Below, piece by piece: positions 24,952-33,185 of a stretch of 64,000 nt of DNA. The position numbers and the translations under genes are program-made. A model generated the notes under the pieces. The model was not told where the DNA came from. It searched no databases and worked only from the letters and a program-made list of their open reading frames with translations. How positions within the stretch are numbered: position 1 is the first letter of the stretch; each line of letters starts with the position of its first letter. This stretch comes from AC-32 sp963717725 (lineage in GTDB: Bacteria; Actinomycetota; Thermoleophilia; Gaiellales; Gaiellaceae), in assembly GCA_963717725.1 (NCBI GenBank), contig CAVQWS010000027.1, positions 1 through 64,000 of the forward strand, written 5' to 3'.

Positions 24952-25608
24952 ATGCGCAAGCTCATGGTGCTGGGACTCGCCACCGCTCTGGTCGGGCTGA
25001 CGGCGTTCGCCGCCGGAGCGGACGGAAAGGGGCCGAAGAAGCCGAAGAAGCACACGTCCTGCCTCGGCCAGGCCGCGACGATCGTCGGCACACAGCACGC
25101 CGATGTCATCAACGGCACGGCGGGCAACGACGTGATCGCTGCGCGCGGCGGCGCGGATCAGGTCTCGGGCAACGGCGGCGATGACCTCATCTGCGGCGGC
25201 ATGGGGCGGGACACACTGCAGGGCGGCGACGGGACCGACCAGCTCGCCGGCCAGCAGGGTAACGACCTGATCGACGGCGGAGTGCTGGGCTGCTGCGGCG
25301 CCGGTAACACCGGCGACGACGTGCTCTGGGGCGGGATGGGCAGAGACATCCTGCACGCAAGCGACTTCGGCAATAACACCCTCCACGGCGGGCAGGGCGC
25401 AGACGAGCTGCACGGCTGGCAGGGCAATGACCTGCTCGAGGGCGGCAACGGCCGCGACGTGCTCGAAGCGTTTACCGGCGACGACACGCTGCGCGGCGGA
25501 AACGCGAACGACCGCCTCGACGGCGGCCCGGGAGCCGACTCTCTCGACGGCGGACGTGGCACGGACACCTGCGCCAACGGCGAGACGAACACGATGTGCG
25601 AGGCGTAA
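24952..25608 (+). CDS. Secreted RTX-like calcium-binding repeat protein
   Basis: 218 residues. A signal peptide (MRKLMVLGLATALVGLTAFA) and a lysine-rich linker precede about ten nine-residue glycine/aspartate repeats such as GTAGNDVIA, GGADQVSGN, GGMGRDTLQ, GGDGTDQLA and GGNANDRLD. This is the hemolysin-type calcium-binding beta-roll (GGxGxDxLx). Cysteines at both ends (KHTSCLGQ and TDTCANGE) may cap the roll. There is no toxin domain or type I export system nearby, so a surface or extracellular matrix role is more likely than a toxin. Confidence 0.88.
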   Translation: MRKLMVLGLATALVGLTAFAAGADGKGPKKPKKHTSCLGQAATIVGTQHADVINGTAGNDVIAARGGADQVSGNGGDDLICGGMGRDTLQGGDGTDQLAGQQGNDLIDGGVLGCCGAGNTGDDVLWGGMGRDILHASDFGNNTLHGGQGADELHGWQGNDLLEGGNGRDVLEAFTGDDTLRGGNANDRLDGGPGADSLDGGRGTDTCANGETNTMCEA

Positions 25609-25629
25609 CTCTCCCTCGACGCGGAGAGC

Positions 25630-25659
25630 CCGAAGGGCCCGCACCTGCGGGCCCTTCGG
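25630..25659. terminator. Bidirectional terminator
   Basis: CCGAAGGGCCCGCA and TGCGGGCCCTTCGG form a 14-bp perfect stem with a two-base loop. It lies between the convergent RTX-like gene and the DivIVA-like gene. Confidence 0.8.
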
Positions 25660-25663
25660 CTTC

Positions 25664-26419
25664 CTAGGTCTCTTCGACGACTGCCCGCTCGATCTCGTCG
25701 ACGCGCTCAGGGTCTGGCTCGCGGGCCACGGCGGCGTCCGCGACCTCGAGGAGTGTGCTGCCCCGCACGCGAATGTCGTCGAGCAGCTCCCGGCGCTCCT
25801 CCTGGACGCGCTCGGTGTCCGCCTGCAGCTCGCGCATCCTCGTCTCCGCCTGCTCGCGTAGCGCTGCCAGTTCCTCTTCCAGCTGCCGGCGACGTTCCTC
25901 TGCCTCGGCCTGCGAGCGCGTGCGGGTGCTCTCCGCTTCCTGCTGCGAGCGGGCGAGGATGTCTTCGCCTTCGGTCCGTGCCTCGGCAAGCTCCTGCTCA
26001 GCCTGCGCCTTGATGCCGTCCGCCTCGGTGCTGATGTTCACGTGCAGCTCCGCCGCATCGGCTTTCGCCTTCGAGACGATCTCGTCCGCTTCCTGACGGG
26101 CGCTCGCGACGATCTCTTCGCCGGTGTCGCGGGCGCGCTGGAGCAGGCCACTGACCTGCTGCTCCGTCTGCTCGAGCGCGTGCGTCACCGCCGCCCGCGG
26201 CGAGGCGCTCACCTTGAGCTCCGCGATTACGCGGTTGACGCGCTTCACATACGCCTCGACCGCGTCGCGGTCGTAGCCGCGCATGGCCACCGGAAAGGAG
26301 ACGTTTAGGAGGTCAGCCGGCACGTGGTGCCTGGGCTCGCGAAAGCCGGGCTGCGGTTCCGGCGCCGAGACCGGTTCGTCGGCCGGGTGTTCGCTGCGCG
26401 AGGGCGGCTCGTCGCGCAT
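25664..26419 (-). CDS. DivIVA-domain coiled-coil protein
   Basis: 251 residues. After a Pro/Glu-rich start, VSFPVAMRGYDRDAVEAYVK (about 38-57) is the DivIVA N-terminal membrane-targeting signature, followed by a coiled coil of about 170 residues with repeated Ala/Glu/Arg heptads (AEAEERRRQLEEELAALREQ). DivIVA/Wag31 relatives bind curved membrane and direct polar growth or division in actinobacteria. It is shorter in its N-terminal domain than true DivIVA, so it may be a scaffold of the same family rather than the main polar protein. ATG 26419 was chosen; the longer frame adds unrelated sequence. Confidence 0.82.
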   Translation of the reverse strand: MRDEPPSRSEHPADEPVSAPEPQPGFREPRHHVPADLLNVSFPVAMRGYDRDAVEAYVKRVNRVIAELKVSASPRAAVTHALEQTEQQVSGLLQRARDTGEEIVASARQEADEIVSKAKADAAELHVNISTEADGIKAQAEQELAEARTEGEDILARSQQEAESTRTRSQAEAEERRRQLEEELAALREQAETRMRELQADTERVQEERRELLDDIRVRGSTLLEVADAAVAREPDPERVDEIERAVVEET

Positions 26420-26463
26420 GGCTGAAGTATGACCGAAACGGCACGAAAGGCCGGTTGCTGATG

Positions 26464-26988
26464 TCAGTCCGCGATCTTGCGCCAAGACTCGTAGAGCGCG
26501 TCGAGATGTCCGTCATCCCTATAGGCGAAGCCCATCACGTTGGCGGGTTCGTCGATCCAGACGATGTCCGCCTCGCCGGAGCTCTGCTCGAAGCAGAGGA
26601 GCGGTTTCGTACCGCACTCGTGCTTGTCGCCGTACAGCTTGCGCACCCTGGCGACGTCGTGCCGCAGCTCGACATCCGAGGCGAACAGGTTGTACTGCAG
26701 CTTGACCACTTCGCGGTACGTGCAGTTGAAGGCGGCGACCGCGGTCTCCTCCGCGTTCACCGGTGGGCCGCAGCTGGGACGGATCTCCGCAGGGATGTGC
26801 GAACGAAGTTCGCGCTCGGCGGGCGTGTCTCCGTTGACGACCGTAGTCACCGCCACGGGCTCAGAGCTGCCCTGGCTGCCGCTCAGCTGCTTGACGGCGG
26901 CGATCAGTCCGGCGACCGCGACGAGCAGCGTGGCAACCGTCGTCACCGTCCCGGTCGTGGTCTTGAGGAAGGACGAGAAGCGCGACAT
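26464..26988 (-). CDS. Membrane-anchored exported protein, unknown function
   Basis: 174 residues. One membrane helix near the N-terminus (TVTTVATLLVAVAGLIAAVK) is followed by an extracytoplasmic domain of about 130 residues. That domain has four cysteines (in RPSCGPPV, AAFNCTYRE, KHECGTKPLLCFEQ), which may form disulfides. ATG 26988 is used; GTG 27009 adds seven residues. No family recognised. It lies next to the DivIVA-like gene on the same strand with 44 bases between, but no operon can be shown. Confidence 0.68.
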   Translation of the reverse strand: MSRFSSFLKTTTGTVTTVATLLVAVAGLIAAVKQLSGSQGSSEPVAVTTVVNGDTPAERELRSHIPAEIRPSCGPPVNAEETAVAAFNCTYREVVKLQYNLFASDVELRHDVARVRKLYGDKHECGTKPLLCFEQSSGEADIVWIDEPANVMGFAYRDDGHLDALYESWRKIAD

Positions 26989-27112
26989 CCGGGACCTCGT
27001 GCTAGGCACCCGAGTCTAGGCTCAAATGTGACGAAGTCAACAAACATCGCCGCAACCACTCGGCCCCCGTCGATCCGGCAACATGGTCCCAATCTCACGA
27101 AGGGAGTCTGCG

Positions 27113-27481
27113 ATGGCTGCGACGGCAACAGGACGGTCGGAGATGGTGACGGAGCTGCTCGAGCGGATCGGAGAGACGGTTGGCCAGCGGGCGAACGTCT
27201 CGACCATCTTCGGCGACCCCGTCCAGCGAGAGGCCGTGACCGTCATTCCTGTGGCAAAGGCGCGCTTCGGGTTTGGCGGGGGTGGCGGCTCCGGCGCGCG
27301 AGAGAGTGACCAGGGCTCCGGTGGTGGCGGCGGCGGCGGAGTGGTCGTCAGCCCGGTGGGCTACATCGAACTTCGTGACAGCGGCGCCGAGTTCAAGCGA
27401 ATCTCCAGCGCCAAGGATCTTGCCGCGCTCGTAGTCGCAGCATCGTTTGCCGTCGTTGCGCTCAGACGGCTGCTCGGCTGA
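27113..27481 (+). CDS. GerW family (YtfJ-like) protein
   Basis: 122 residues. It matches the YtfJ/GerW family: a ERIGETVGQRANVSTIFGDP helix-strand start, TVIPVAKARFGFGGGGGSG with the glycine run, a second glycine run before VVVSPVGYIELRD, and a C-terminal hydrophobic helix. In Bacillus, YtfJ is needed for normal spore germination; in non-sporulating actinobacteria homologues are frequent and their role is unknown. GGGAG before ATG 27113 supports the start. The next gene begins four bases after its stop. Confidence 0.85.
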   Translation: MAATATGRSEMVTELLERIGETVGQRANVSTIFGDPVQREAVTVIPVAKARFGFGGGGGSGARESDQGSGGGGGGGVVVSPVGYIELRDSGAEFKRISSAKDLAALVVAASFAVVALRRLLG

Positions 27482-27484
27482 GCG

Positions 27485-28267
27485 ATGGCCGCCGCTTCCA
27501 ACGCGGGCTTCGAAGGCGACCTCGACCGCCTCTATCAGGTGCCGCTGAGCGAGTTCACGTCGGCCCGCGACGAGCTCACGCAACAGCTGCGCGCCCAGGG
27601 CGAGCGTGAGAAGGCACTAGAGATCAAGAAGTTGCGCAAGCCGACAGCGGGCGTCTGGGTCGTGAACCAGCTGGTGCGCGAGCGACCGCTCGACGTGCAG
27701 AGGCTCCTCAAGGCCGGCGAGTCGCTTACGAAGAGTCAGGCGAAAGCCGCTGCCGACACGCCACAGACGTTCCCCGAGGCGCGACGAGATGAGCAGCACG
27801 CGCTTGAGCAGCTGGCAGAGGGGGCACGCGAGATCGCCGAACGCGCAGGCATCGGCTCGCCGGCGCTCGGAAAGGCAATGGAGACGCTGCGAGCGGCGTC
27901 GCTGACCGCAGAGGGGCGCGAGCTTCTAAGGCGTGGGCGACTTACCGAAGAGCTCGAGCCGCCTGGCTTCGAGGCACTGGCGGGCCTGGGAGGTCGTGGG
28001 CGGCAAGTCGCTCCAGCCAAGCCGCCGCGCAGCGACGACCGCGACCAGAAGCGACAGGCGCTGAAGCAAGCGCGGGCACGCGTCCGTCAGCTACGCGCCG
28101 ACGAGCGCGAGTTGGCCACTGTGGCACGGGCCGCAGCCCGTGAAGCCGAGCGAGCCGAAGCGGAGGCGGGGGCAGCGCAGAATCGAGCCGCGGATGCTCA
28201 GGAAAGGGCGCGGGCGATGTCTGATCAACGCAAGGCTGCGGAAGCCGACCTCGACCGGCTCAAGTAG
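27485..28267 (+). CDS. Coiled-coil conserved hypothetical protein
   Basis: 260 residues. The N-terminal part reads DLDRLYQVPLSEFTSARDEL and KKLRKPTAGVWVVNQLVRE, a pattern I know from conserved actinobacterial hypotheticals (a LYxxPLxEFTxAR start, then LRKPxxxxWxVNxL). After residue 170 the protein becomes an alanine/arginine coiled coil of about 80 residues. No membrane segment. It follows GerW by four bases and is probably cotranscribed. Function unknown. Confidence 0.75.
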   Translation: MAAASNAGFEGDLDRLYQVPLSEFTSARDELTQQLRAQGEREKALEIKKLRKPTAGVWVVNQLVRERPLDVQRLLKAGESLTKSQAKAAADTPQTFPEARRDEQHALEQLAEGAREIAERAGIGSPALGKAMETLRAASLTAEGRELLRRGRLTEELEPPGFEALAGLGGRGRQVAPAKPPRSDDRDQKRQALKQARARVRQLRADERELATVARAAAREAERAEAEAGAAQNRAADAQERARAMSDQRKAAEADLDRLK

Positions 28268-28398
28268 CCTCCTGGCGATCTAAGGAATTGACGGGCTGAC
28301 GCGAGTCCCAAGGCCAACTCCCCTTGAAGGGGGAGAGAACCGTGCCGCTCTCGAGCCGATAGAACCTCACGGCTAATGCGGCATGGAAGGAGTCCGGT

Positions 28399-28614
28399 GT
28401 GACTGCGGCAGAATTTGAGCGATTGTCTGCGGCCGAGGTCGAGTGCTTACTTCGCCGGCGCTTGAACCTTTTCGTGAACGCGGGCGCGACGCCCTGCGCG
28501 GCTCTGGTCTTGGCGGCCCAGGTTGAGATCCCCGAGGAGGACGCTGTTCGGTTTCTTCAATTCGGGTTCTCGGTCGATCTCACGCTCCGGCTTCTGTACG
28601 AGCCTGCCGCGTAA
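28399..28614 (+). CDS. Small hypothetical protein
   Basis: 71 residues (TAAEFERLSAAEVECLLRRR at the start), all helical in appearance, with a VEIPEEDAVRFLQFGFSVDL segment. AAGGAG at good spacing supports GTG 28399. No family recognised, no export signal. The composition is normal for the genome, so it is likely a real small cytoplasmic protein. Confidence 0.6.
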   Translation: MTAAEFERLSAAEVECLLRRRLNLFVNAGATPCAALVLAAQVEIPEEDAVRFLQFGFSVDLTLRLLYEPAA

Positions 28615-28866
28615 GGACGGTCGGCTGAGCCGCAGAGCCTTTGTGCCCCGACCCGTCTCGTCTGGCGGGGCAGTCAGCACCGCAGCGCCGACCGCCCCAC
28701 TGAGTCTCAGCCCGGAGGCAATGCTCGACGAGAGACAAAAGACCTGACGGCGACAGACCTTGAGCTAGGCGCGCGCGACGCTCTTGCGCATGGGCTCACC
28801 GTGCAACGAGGGTCCTGAGATGTCGAAAACCGCATAGTCGAGCGGGTTTCGGCGTGATCGGTATAG

Positions 28867-28939
28867 AGCGGACGACGGGGATCGAACCCGCGACCCTCAG
28901 CTTGGGAAGCTGATGCTCTACCAACTGAGCTACGTCCGC
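28867..28939 (-). tRNA. tRNA-Gly, anticodon CCC
   Basis: Read on the minus strand the segment folds as a cloverleaf: acceptor stem GCGGACG with CGTCCGC, D arm AGCTCAGTTGGTAGAGC, anticodon stem TCAGC with GCTGA around TTCCCAA, and a T arm CGCGGGTTCGATCCCCG. The anticodon CCC and U73 discriminator indicate glycine (codon GGG). The 3' CCA is not encoded. Confidence 0.95.
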
Positions 28940-29011
28940 GCCGAAGGCGCAGTCTAGCCGAGTCCGAAAGAGCGACTTTCGCCCGCGCGGAGCGGCAGGC
29001 ACGCTCGTCGG

Positions 29012-29515
29012 ATGCGTCGGCCTGCGGCGGTGATCGGCCTCTTTCTCGTCTGCTGCATGGCTGCCTGCGCCCTGCGACGGCAGGTCGAGCCGGCCTCGCC
29101 CTACTGCCGTGGCGGCAACCCGCTGGCCGGCGTCTACCATCCCTCGCGCCTGCGTGTGAAGAGCCGTTGCCGCGTCGTAGTCGGGACCGTGAGCAAAGTC
29201 GTCTTCGAGCCGTATGACGGCGACGTGCACATCGATCTCCGGCCTGACGATCCCTCGCTGCTCTCGGACGGCAACGACCGCGTCGGCGGCAACCTCGTCG
29301 TCGAGGTGATCCCGTTCGACCGTGCGCGCGTGGCCGTGCCCGAGGAGGGCGCGCGGGTCGAGCTCGTCGGGCCCTGGGTCGAGGACGACCAGCACGGCTG
29401 GAACGAGATCCATCCAGCGTGGTGGGTAAGCGCGGGCCGGATCGAGCCGGCCACCGCAGCCGAGCTGCGCGCGGTGCAGCTACTGCTGCAGACCAACGCC
29501 AGCGACTCGAGCTAA
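29012..29515 (+). CDS. Lipoprotein, unknown function
   Basis: 167 residues. A signal sequence with a lipobox near CMAAC (about 15-19) predicts membrane anchoring by a lipid. The mature part begins with a cysteine (SPYCRGGNPL) and a second at KSRCRVVVGTVSKVVFEPYD, followed by a compact beta-rich domain with GDVHIDLRPDD and GPWVEDDQHGWNEIHPAWWV. The VVxGTVxxVxxxxDGDVHxxL pattern is that of an OB-fold-like domain, which is inference. Function unknown. Separated from aldolase by a strong terminator. Confidence 0.72.
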   Translation: MRRPAAVIGLFLVCCMAACALRRQVEPASPYCRGGNPLAGVYHPSRLRVKSRCRVVVGTVSKVVFEPYDGDVHIDLRPDDPSLLSDGNDRVGGNLVVEVIPFDRARVAVPEEGARVELVGPWVEDDQHGWNEIHPAWWVSAGRIEPATAAELRAVQLLLQTNASDSS

Positions 29516-29551
29516 GCCGAGGGGCGGCTCGCCGCAGCAGCGCCCCTCGGC
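29516..29551 (+). terminator. Terminator after the lipoprotein gene
   Basis: GCCGAGGGGCG and CGCCCCTCGGC form an 11-bp stem immediately after the stop codon, with a 14-base loop that can fold further. Confidence 0.75.
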
Positions 29552-29613
29552 ATGCGCATGCTACGACGCCGAGCGGGGATAATCACCCCCATCGAATCGA
29601 ACGGAGGCACGGG

Positions 29614-30636
29614 ATGAACGAGCTAGCGGACACCGCGAACGCGCTCGTCGCCGAGGGCAAGGGGATCCTGGCGGCAGACGAGAGCACCGGCACGATCAAG
29701 AAGCGCTTCGACTCGATCGACGTCGAGTCGACCGAGGACAACCGTCGCGCCTACCGCGAGCTGCTGTTCGCGACCGGGGGCGCGGAGGAGTACATCAGCG
29801 GCGTGATCCTGTACGACGAGACGATCCGCCAGAGCGCTGCGGACGGCACGCCGTTCCCGAAGCTGCTCGAGTCGAAGGGCGTGATCCCGGGGATCAAGGT
29901 CGACACTGGCGCGAAGCCCCTGGCGCTGGCCGAGGACGAAACGGTCACGGAGGGCCTTGACGGGCTGCGCGAGCGGCTCGCTGAGTACCACGAGCTCGGC
30001 GCGCGCTTCGCCAAGTGGCGCGCGACCTACTCGATCTCCGCCGACAAGCCGAGCGAGTACTGCGTCTGGACGAACGCCCACGCGCTCGCCCGCTACGCCG
30101 CGCTCTGCCAGGAGGCGGGGATCGTGCCGATCGTCGAGCCGGAGGTGCTGCAGGATGGGACGCACACGCTCGAGCAGAGCAGGAAAGCGACCGGCCGTGT
30201 GCTCCAGGCGCTCTACACCGAGCTGCACGACCAGCGGGTGGACTACCGCGGCACGCTGCTGAAGCCGAACATGGTTCTCTCCGGCTACGAGGCCTCCGAT
30301 CGCGCCGGCGCGGACGACGTGGCGGAGGCGACACTCGAGTGCTTCTACAAGCACGTGCCGGCCGCGGTGCCGGGGATCGTCTTCCTCTCCGGCGGCCAGA
30401 CCGACGAGGACGCGACCGCGCACCTGAACGCGATGAACGCGCGCGGGCCGCACCCGTGGCAGCTCTCGTTCTCGTACGGCCGCGCGCTGCAGGCTCCCGC
30501 GCTGAAGGCCTGGCGCGGCAAGGCGGAGAACGTCGAGGCCGCCCAGCGGGCCTACTACCACCGCGCGAAGATGAACGGCGCCGCGCGAACGGGCATGTAC
30601 GCGCCGGAGATGGAGCGCGAAGCGGCCGCGGTCTAG
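29614..30636 (+). CDS. Fructose-bisphosphate aldolase, class I
   Basis: 340 residues. The class I signatures are GILAADESTGTIKKRFDSI near the start and the Schiff-base lysine in LLKPNMVLSG. FLSGGQTDEDATAHLNAMN and the FSYGRALQAPALKAW end motif are also typical. The reaction splits fructose 1,6-bisphosphate into dihydroxyacetone phosphate and glyceraldehyde 3-phosphate without a metal. ACGGAGG before ATG 29614 fixes the start. Convergent with glpX, with a four-base overlap of the two ends. Confidence 0.96.
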   Translation: MNELADTANALVAEGKGILAADESTGTIKKRFDSIDVESTEDNRRAYRELLFATGGAEEYISGVILYDETIRQSAADGTPFPKLLESKGVIPGIKVDTGAKPLALAEDETVTEGLDGLRERLAEYHELGARFAKWRATYSISADKPSEYCVWTNAHALARYAALCQEAGIVPIVEPEVLQDGTHTLEQSRKATGRVLQALYTELHDQRVDYRGTLLKPNMVLSGYEASDRAGADDVAEATLECFYKHVPAAVPGIVFLSGGQTDEDATAHLNAMNARGPHPWQLSFSYGRALQAPALKAWRGKAENVEAAQRAYYHRAKMNGAARTGMYAPEMEREAAAV

Positions 30637-31649
30637 CGGTACTGGCGGCCCGTGAAGCGCTCGAGCTTGTCGAGCGCGTGCGTCGCCTCGATGCGCCGCA
30701 CTGTCCCTGAGCGCGAACGCATCACGATCGAGTCGGTGACAGCCGCCTCCGCCCGGTAGCGCACGCCGCGCAGCAGCGCGCCGGTGGTCACGCCTGTCGC
30801 GGCGACGAAGACGTCCTGGCCGGAGACGAGGTCGTCCGTCATCAACACCCGGTCGAGGTCGAAGCCGGCGTTCACGAGCTCCGAGCGCTCCTCGTCGTTG
30901 CGCGGCCAGAGCTTGCCCTGCACGCCGCCGCCGACGCACTTCAGCGCCGCCGCTGCGATCACGCCCTCGGGTGTGCCGCCGATCCCCATCAGCAGGTCGA
31001 CGCCCGTTTGCGGCTGCGCGGCAGCGATCGCCGGCGCGACGTCGCCGTCCGAGATCAAGTGCACCTTGCAGCCGGTCTCGCGCAGCTCGTCGATCAACGC
31101 CTCGTGCCGCTCGCGCTCGAGGACGACGACCGAGACCTCGCTCGGCCGCAGGCCCTTGGCTCGCGCGACGCGCTCGACGTTCTCGCGGGGGGGCGCGTCG
31201 ATGTCGACCACGTCGATCGCCTCAGGCCCGGTCGCAATCTTGTCCATGTAGACGGCCGCGCCCGGGAAGAACATCGTCCCGCGCTCGGCGAGCGCGATCA
31301 CCGCGATCGCGTTCGGCTGGCCCTTGGCGGTCAAGCGCGTGCCCTCGAGCGGGTCGACCGCGACGTCGACCGCCGGGCCGTGACCATCGCCGACCTCCTC
31401 GCCGTTGAAAAGCATCGGCGCCTCGTCCTTCTCGCCCTCGCCGATCACGACCACGCCGGCCATCGAGACCGTGTCGAGGATCGCACGCATGCCGTCGACC
31501 GCAGCCTGGTCGGCGTCTTCCTTGTCACCACGGCCGATCCAGCGGCCCGCCGCCAGCGCCGCGGCCTCGGTCACGCGGACGAGCTCGAGCGCGAGGTTGC
31601 GGTCGGGACGGTTGCCCGTTCTGCCCGGCTCGACCGACGCCTGCGCCAT
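30633..31649 (-). CDS. glpX: Fructose-1,6-bisphosphatase, class II (GlpX)
   Basis: 338 residues. GlpX motifs are seen: GEGEKDEAPMLFNGEEVG, the metal site VDVAVDPLEGTRL, and MGIGGTPEGVIAAAALKCVG. It removes the 1-phosphate from fructose 1,6-bisphosphate in gluconeogenesis, the reverse of the phosphofructokinase step. ATG 31649 lies 12 bases after the argS stop, so it is the last gene of a kch-argS-glpX operon. Facing the aldolase gene, it places the two enzymes around fructose bisphosphate next to each other. Confidence 0.95.
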   Translation of the reverse strand: MAQASVEPGRTGNRPDRNLALELVRVTEAAALAAGRWIGRGDKEDADQAAVDGMRAILDTVSMAGVVVIGEGEKDEAPMLFNGEEVGDGHGPAVDVAVDPLEGTRLTAKGQPNAIAVIALAERGTMFFPGAAVYMDKIATGPEAIDVVDIDAPPRENVERVARAKGLRPSEVSVVVLERERHEALIDELRETGCKVHLISDGDVAPAIAAAQPQTGVDLLMGIGGTPEGVIAAAALKCVGGGVQGKLWPRNDEERSELVNAGFDLDRVLMTDDLVSGQDVFVAATGVTTGALLRGVRYRAEAAVTDSIVMRSRSGTVRRIEATHALDKLERFTGRQYR

Positions 31650-31661
31650 TGGGAGCGGATC

Positions 31662-33185
31662 CTACATCCGGTCGGGCGCGTCCACCCCGACGAGACCGAG
31701 GCAGCGCGCGATCACGCTCTGTGTCGCCGTGCAGAGACCTAGGCGGAACGCCTGCGCCTCGCTCTCGAGCACGCGCTGGTGGTGGTAGAAACGGTGGAAG
31801 TCGTCCGCAAGGCGGATCGCGTAGGTCGGGACCGCGTGCGGGGCGCGCCGCTCCGCCGCCTCGGCCGCCACGCCGGGAAAGTCGGCCAGCCGTTTGACGA
31901 GGTTCTTCTCCTCCGCCTCCGGCCTGTAGTCACGCAAGTCGGCGGAGACCTCGGCGTCGCCGGCATTCCGCCTGATCGCCGCGATCCGCGCGTGCGCGTA
32001 CTGGACGTAGTAGACGGGGTTCTTCTCGGAGCGCTCGGCCGCGAGGTCGACATCGATCTCGATCGTCTGGTCAGGGCCGCGGTTGACGAGGTACCAGCGG
32101 GCGGCGTCCACGCCGACCTCGTCCACCAAGTCGTCGAGGAAGACGACCTCGCCGCGCCGCTTCGACATCGCCGCCTGCGCACCGCCGCGGGTCAGGTGGA
32201 CGAACTGGTAGAGCAGCACTTCGACACGCTCCTCGTCGTAGCCGAGCATCCGCGCGATCGCCGCGTACCAGCGCCTCGTGCCGTGATGGTCGGCGCCAAG
32301 CACGTAGATCGCCCGGTCGAAGCCGCGGTCGAGCTTGTCCGCGAGGTAGACGACGTCGGCAGCGCGGTACGTCGGCGTTCCGCCCTTCTCGGGCGAGCGG
32401 ATCAGGACGCGGTCGTCGTCGTCGCCGTAGGCGGAGGAGCGCGCCCAGACGGCACCGTCCTTCTCGTACGTGTCCAGGCGCGGCAGGAACTCGGGGAGTC
32501 GCGTCTCCAGCTGGCTCTGCAGCACCCACGAGTCGAAGTGGATGCGGAAGCGCTCGAGGCCGGCCTTGATCTGCTCGAGCATCCTCGGCACCGGGTCTTC
32601 CTCGCTGGCGGCGAGCACGGCGATGTAGTCGCCCCGGTAGCCGTCCTCGGGCGGGTCCTCGCCCCGCCGGACCGCCTCGACCGAGGCGTAGAAGCGCTCC
32701 ATCTGCGCGCCGGAGTCGTTGTAGTAGTACTCGCGCGAGACCTCGTTGCCCGCGAACTCGAGCTGGCGCGCGACCGAGTCGCCGATCGCACCGTTCCGCG
32801 CCGAGGCCACCGTGATCGGCCCGGTCGGATTGGCCGAGACCATCTCGACCTGGATCGTCTGCGGCTGTTCGGCGGAGCCGCCGCCGTACGCCTGCCCGGC
32901 GGCCAGGATCTCGCCCAGCGCCTCGGCGAACCAGGCCGGGGTCAGCCAGAGATTGACGAAGCCCGGCCCGGCGACCTCCGTGCGCTCGACTTCCGCCAAC
33001 CCGACCGCGGCGGCCGCGAGCTCCTCGCCGAGCTCGCGCGGCGAGCGGCGCTGCACCGGCGCAAGCTGCATCGCGACGTTGGTCGCGTAGTCGCCGTGCG
33101 CGGGGTCGTTCGGCCGCTCCAGCTCGACCGGCGCGCCCGCCAGCTCCGACAGCCGGGCCGCGAGACGTGCGACTGCGTCAGGCAA
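31662..33185 (-). CDS. argS: Arginine-tRNA ligase with altered HIGH motif
   Basis: 507 residues, class I aminoacyl-tRNA synthetase that charges tRNA-Arg. SANPTGP (117-123) precedes the catalytic region as in all ArgRS, but the expected HVGHGR (HIGH signature) is replaced by TVASAR at 125-130. YYYNDSGAQMERF, YVLGADHHGTRRWYAAI and the MSKRRG signature (KMSK region) are normal. The anticodon-binding DALR-like domain is at the C-terminus (YVQYAHARIAA). TTG 33185 is the start. It is shorter than most ArgRS (usually 540 or more). It overlaps the kch end by eight bases. Catalysis with TVAS is a question, discussed in findings. Confidence 0.93.
   Translation of the reverse strand: MPDAVARLAARLSELAGAPVELERPNDPAHGDYATNVAMQLAPVQRRSPRELGEELAAAAVGLAEVERTEVAGPGFVNLWLTPAWFAEALGEILAAGQAYGGGSAEQPQTIQVEMVSANPTGPITVASARNGAIGDSVARQLEFAGNEVSREYYYNDSGAQMERFYASVEAVRRGEDPPEDGYRGDYIAVLAASEEDPVPRMLEQIKAGLERFRIHFDSWVLQSQLETRLPEFLPRLDTYEKDGAVWARSSAYGDDDDRVLIRSPEKGGTPTYRAADVVYLADKLDRGFDRAIYVLGADHHGTRRWYAAIARMLGYDEERVEVLLYQFVHLTRGGAQAAMSKRRGEVVFLDDLVDEVGVDAARWYLVNRGPDQTIEIDVDLAAERSEKNPVYYVQYAHARIAAIRRNAGDAEVSADLRDYRPEAEEKNLVKRLADFPGVAAEAAERRAPHAVPTYAIRLADDFHRFYHHQRVLESEAQAFRLGLCTATQSVIARCLGLVGVDAPDRM

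Noticed and set aside
24952..25608. RTX toxin
   Set aside because: Only calcium-binding repeats are present; no toxin domain, no activating acyltransferase and no type I exporter.
28615..28866. Extra small gene between 28614 and tRNA-Gly
   Set aside because: Frames in this stretch are Pro/Ser/Arg-rich shadows with no ribosome site.
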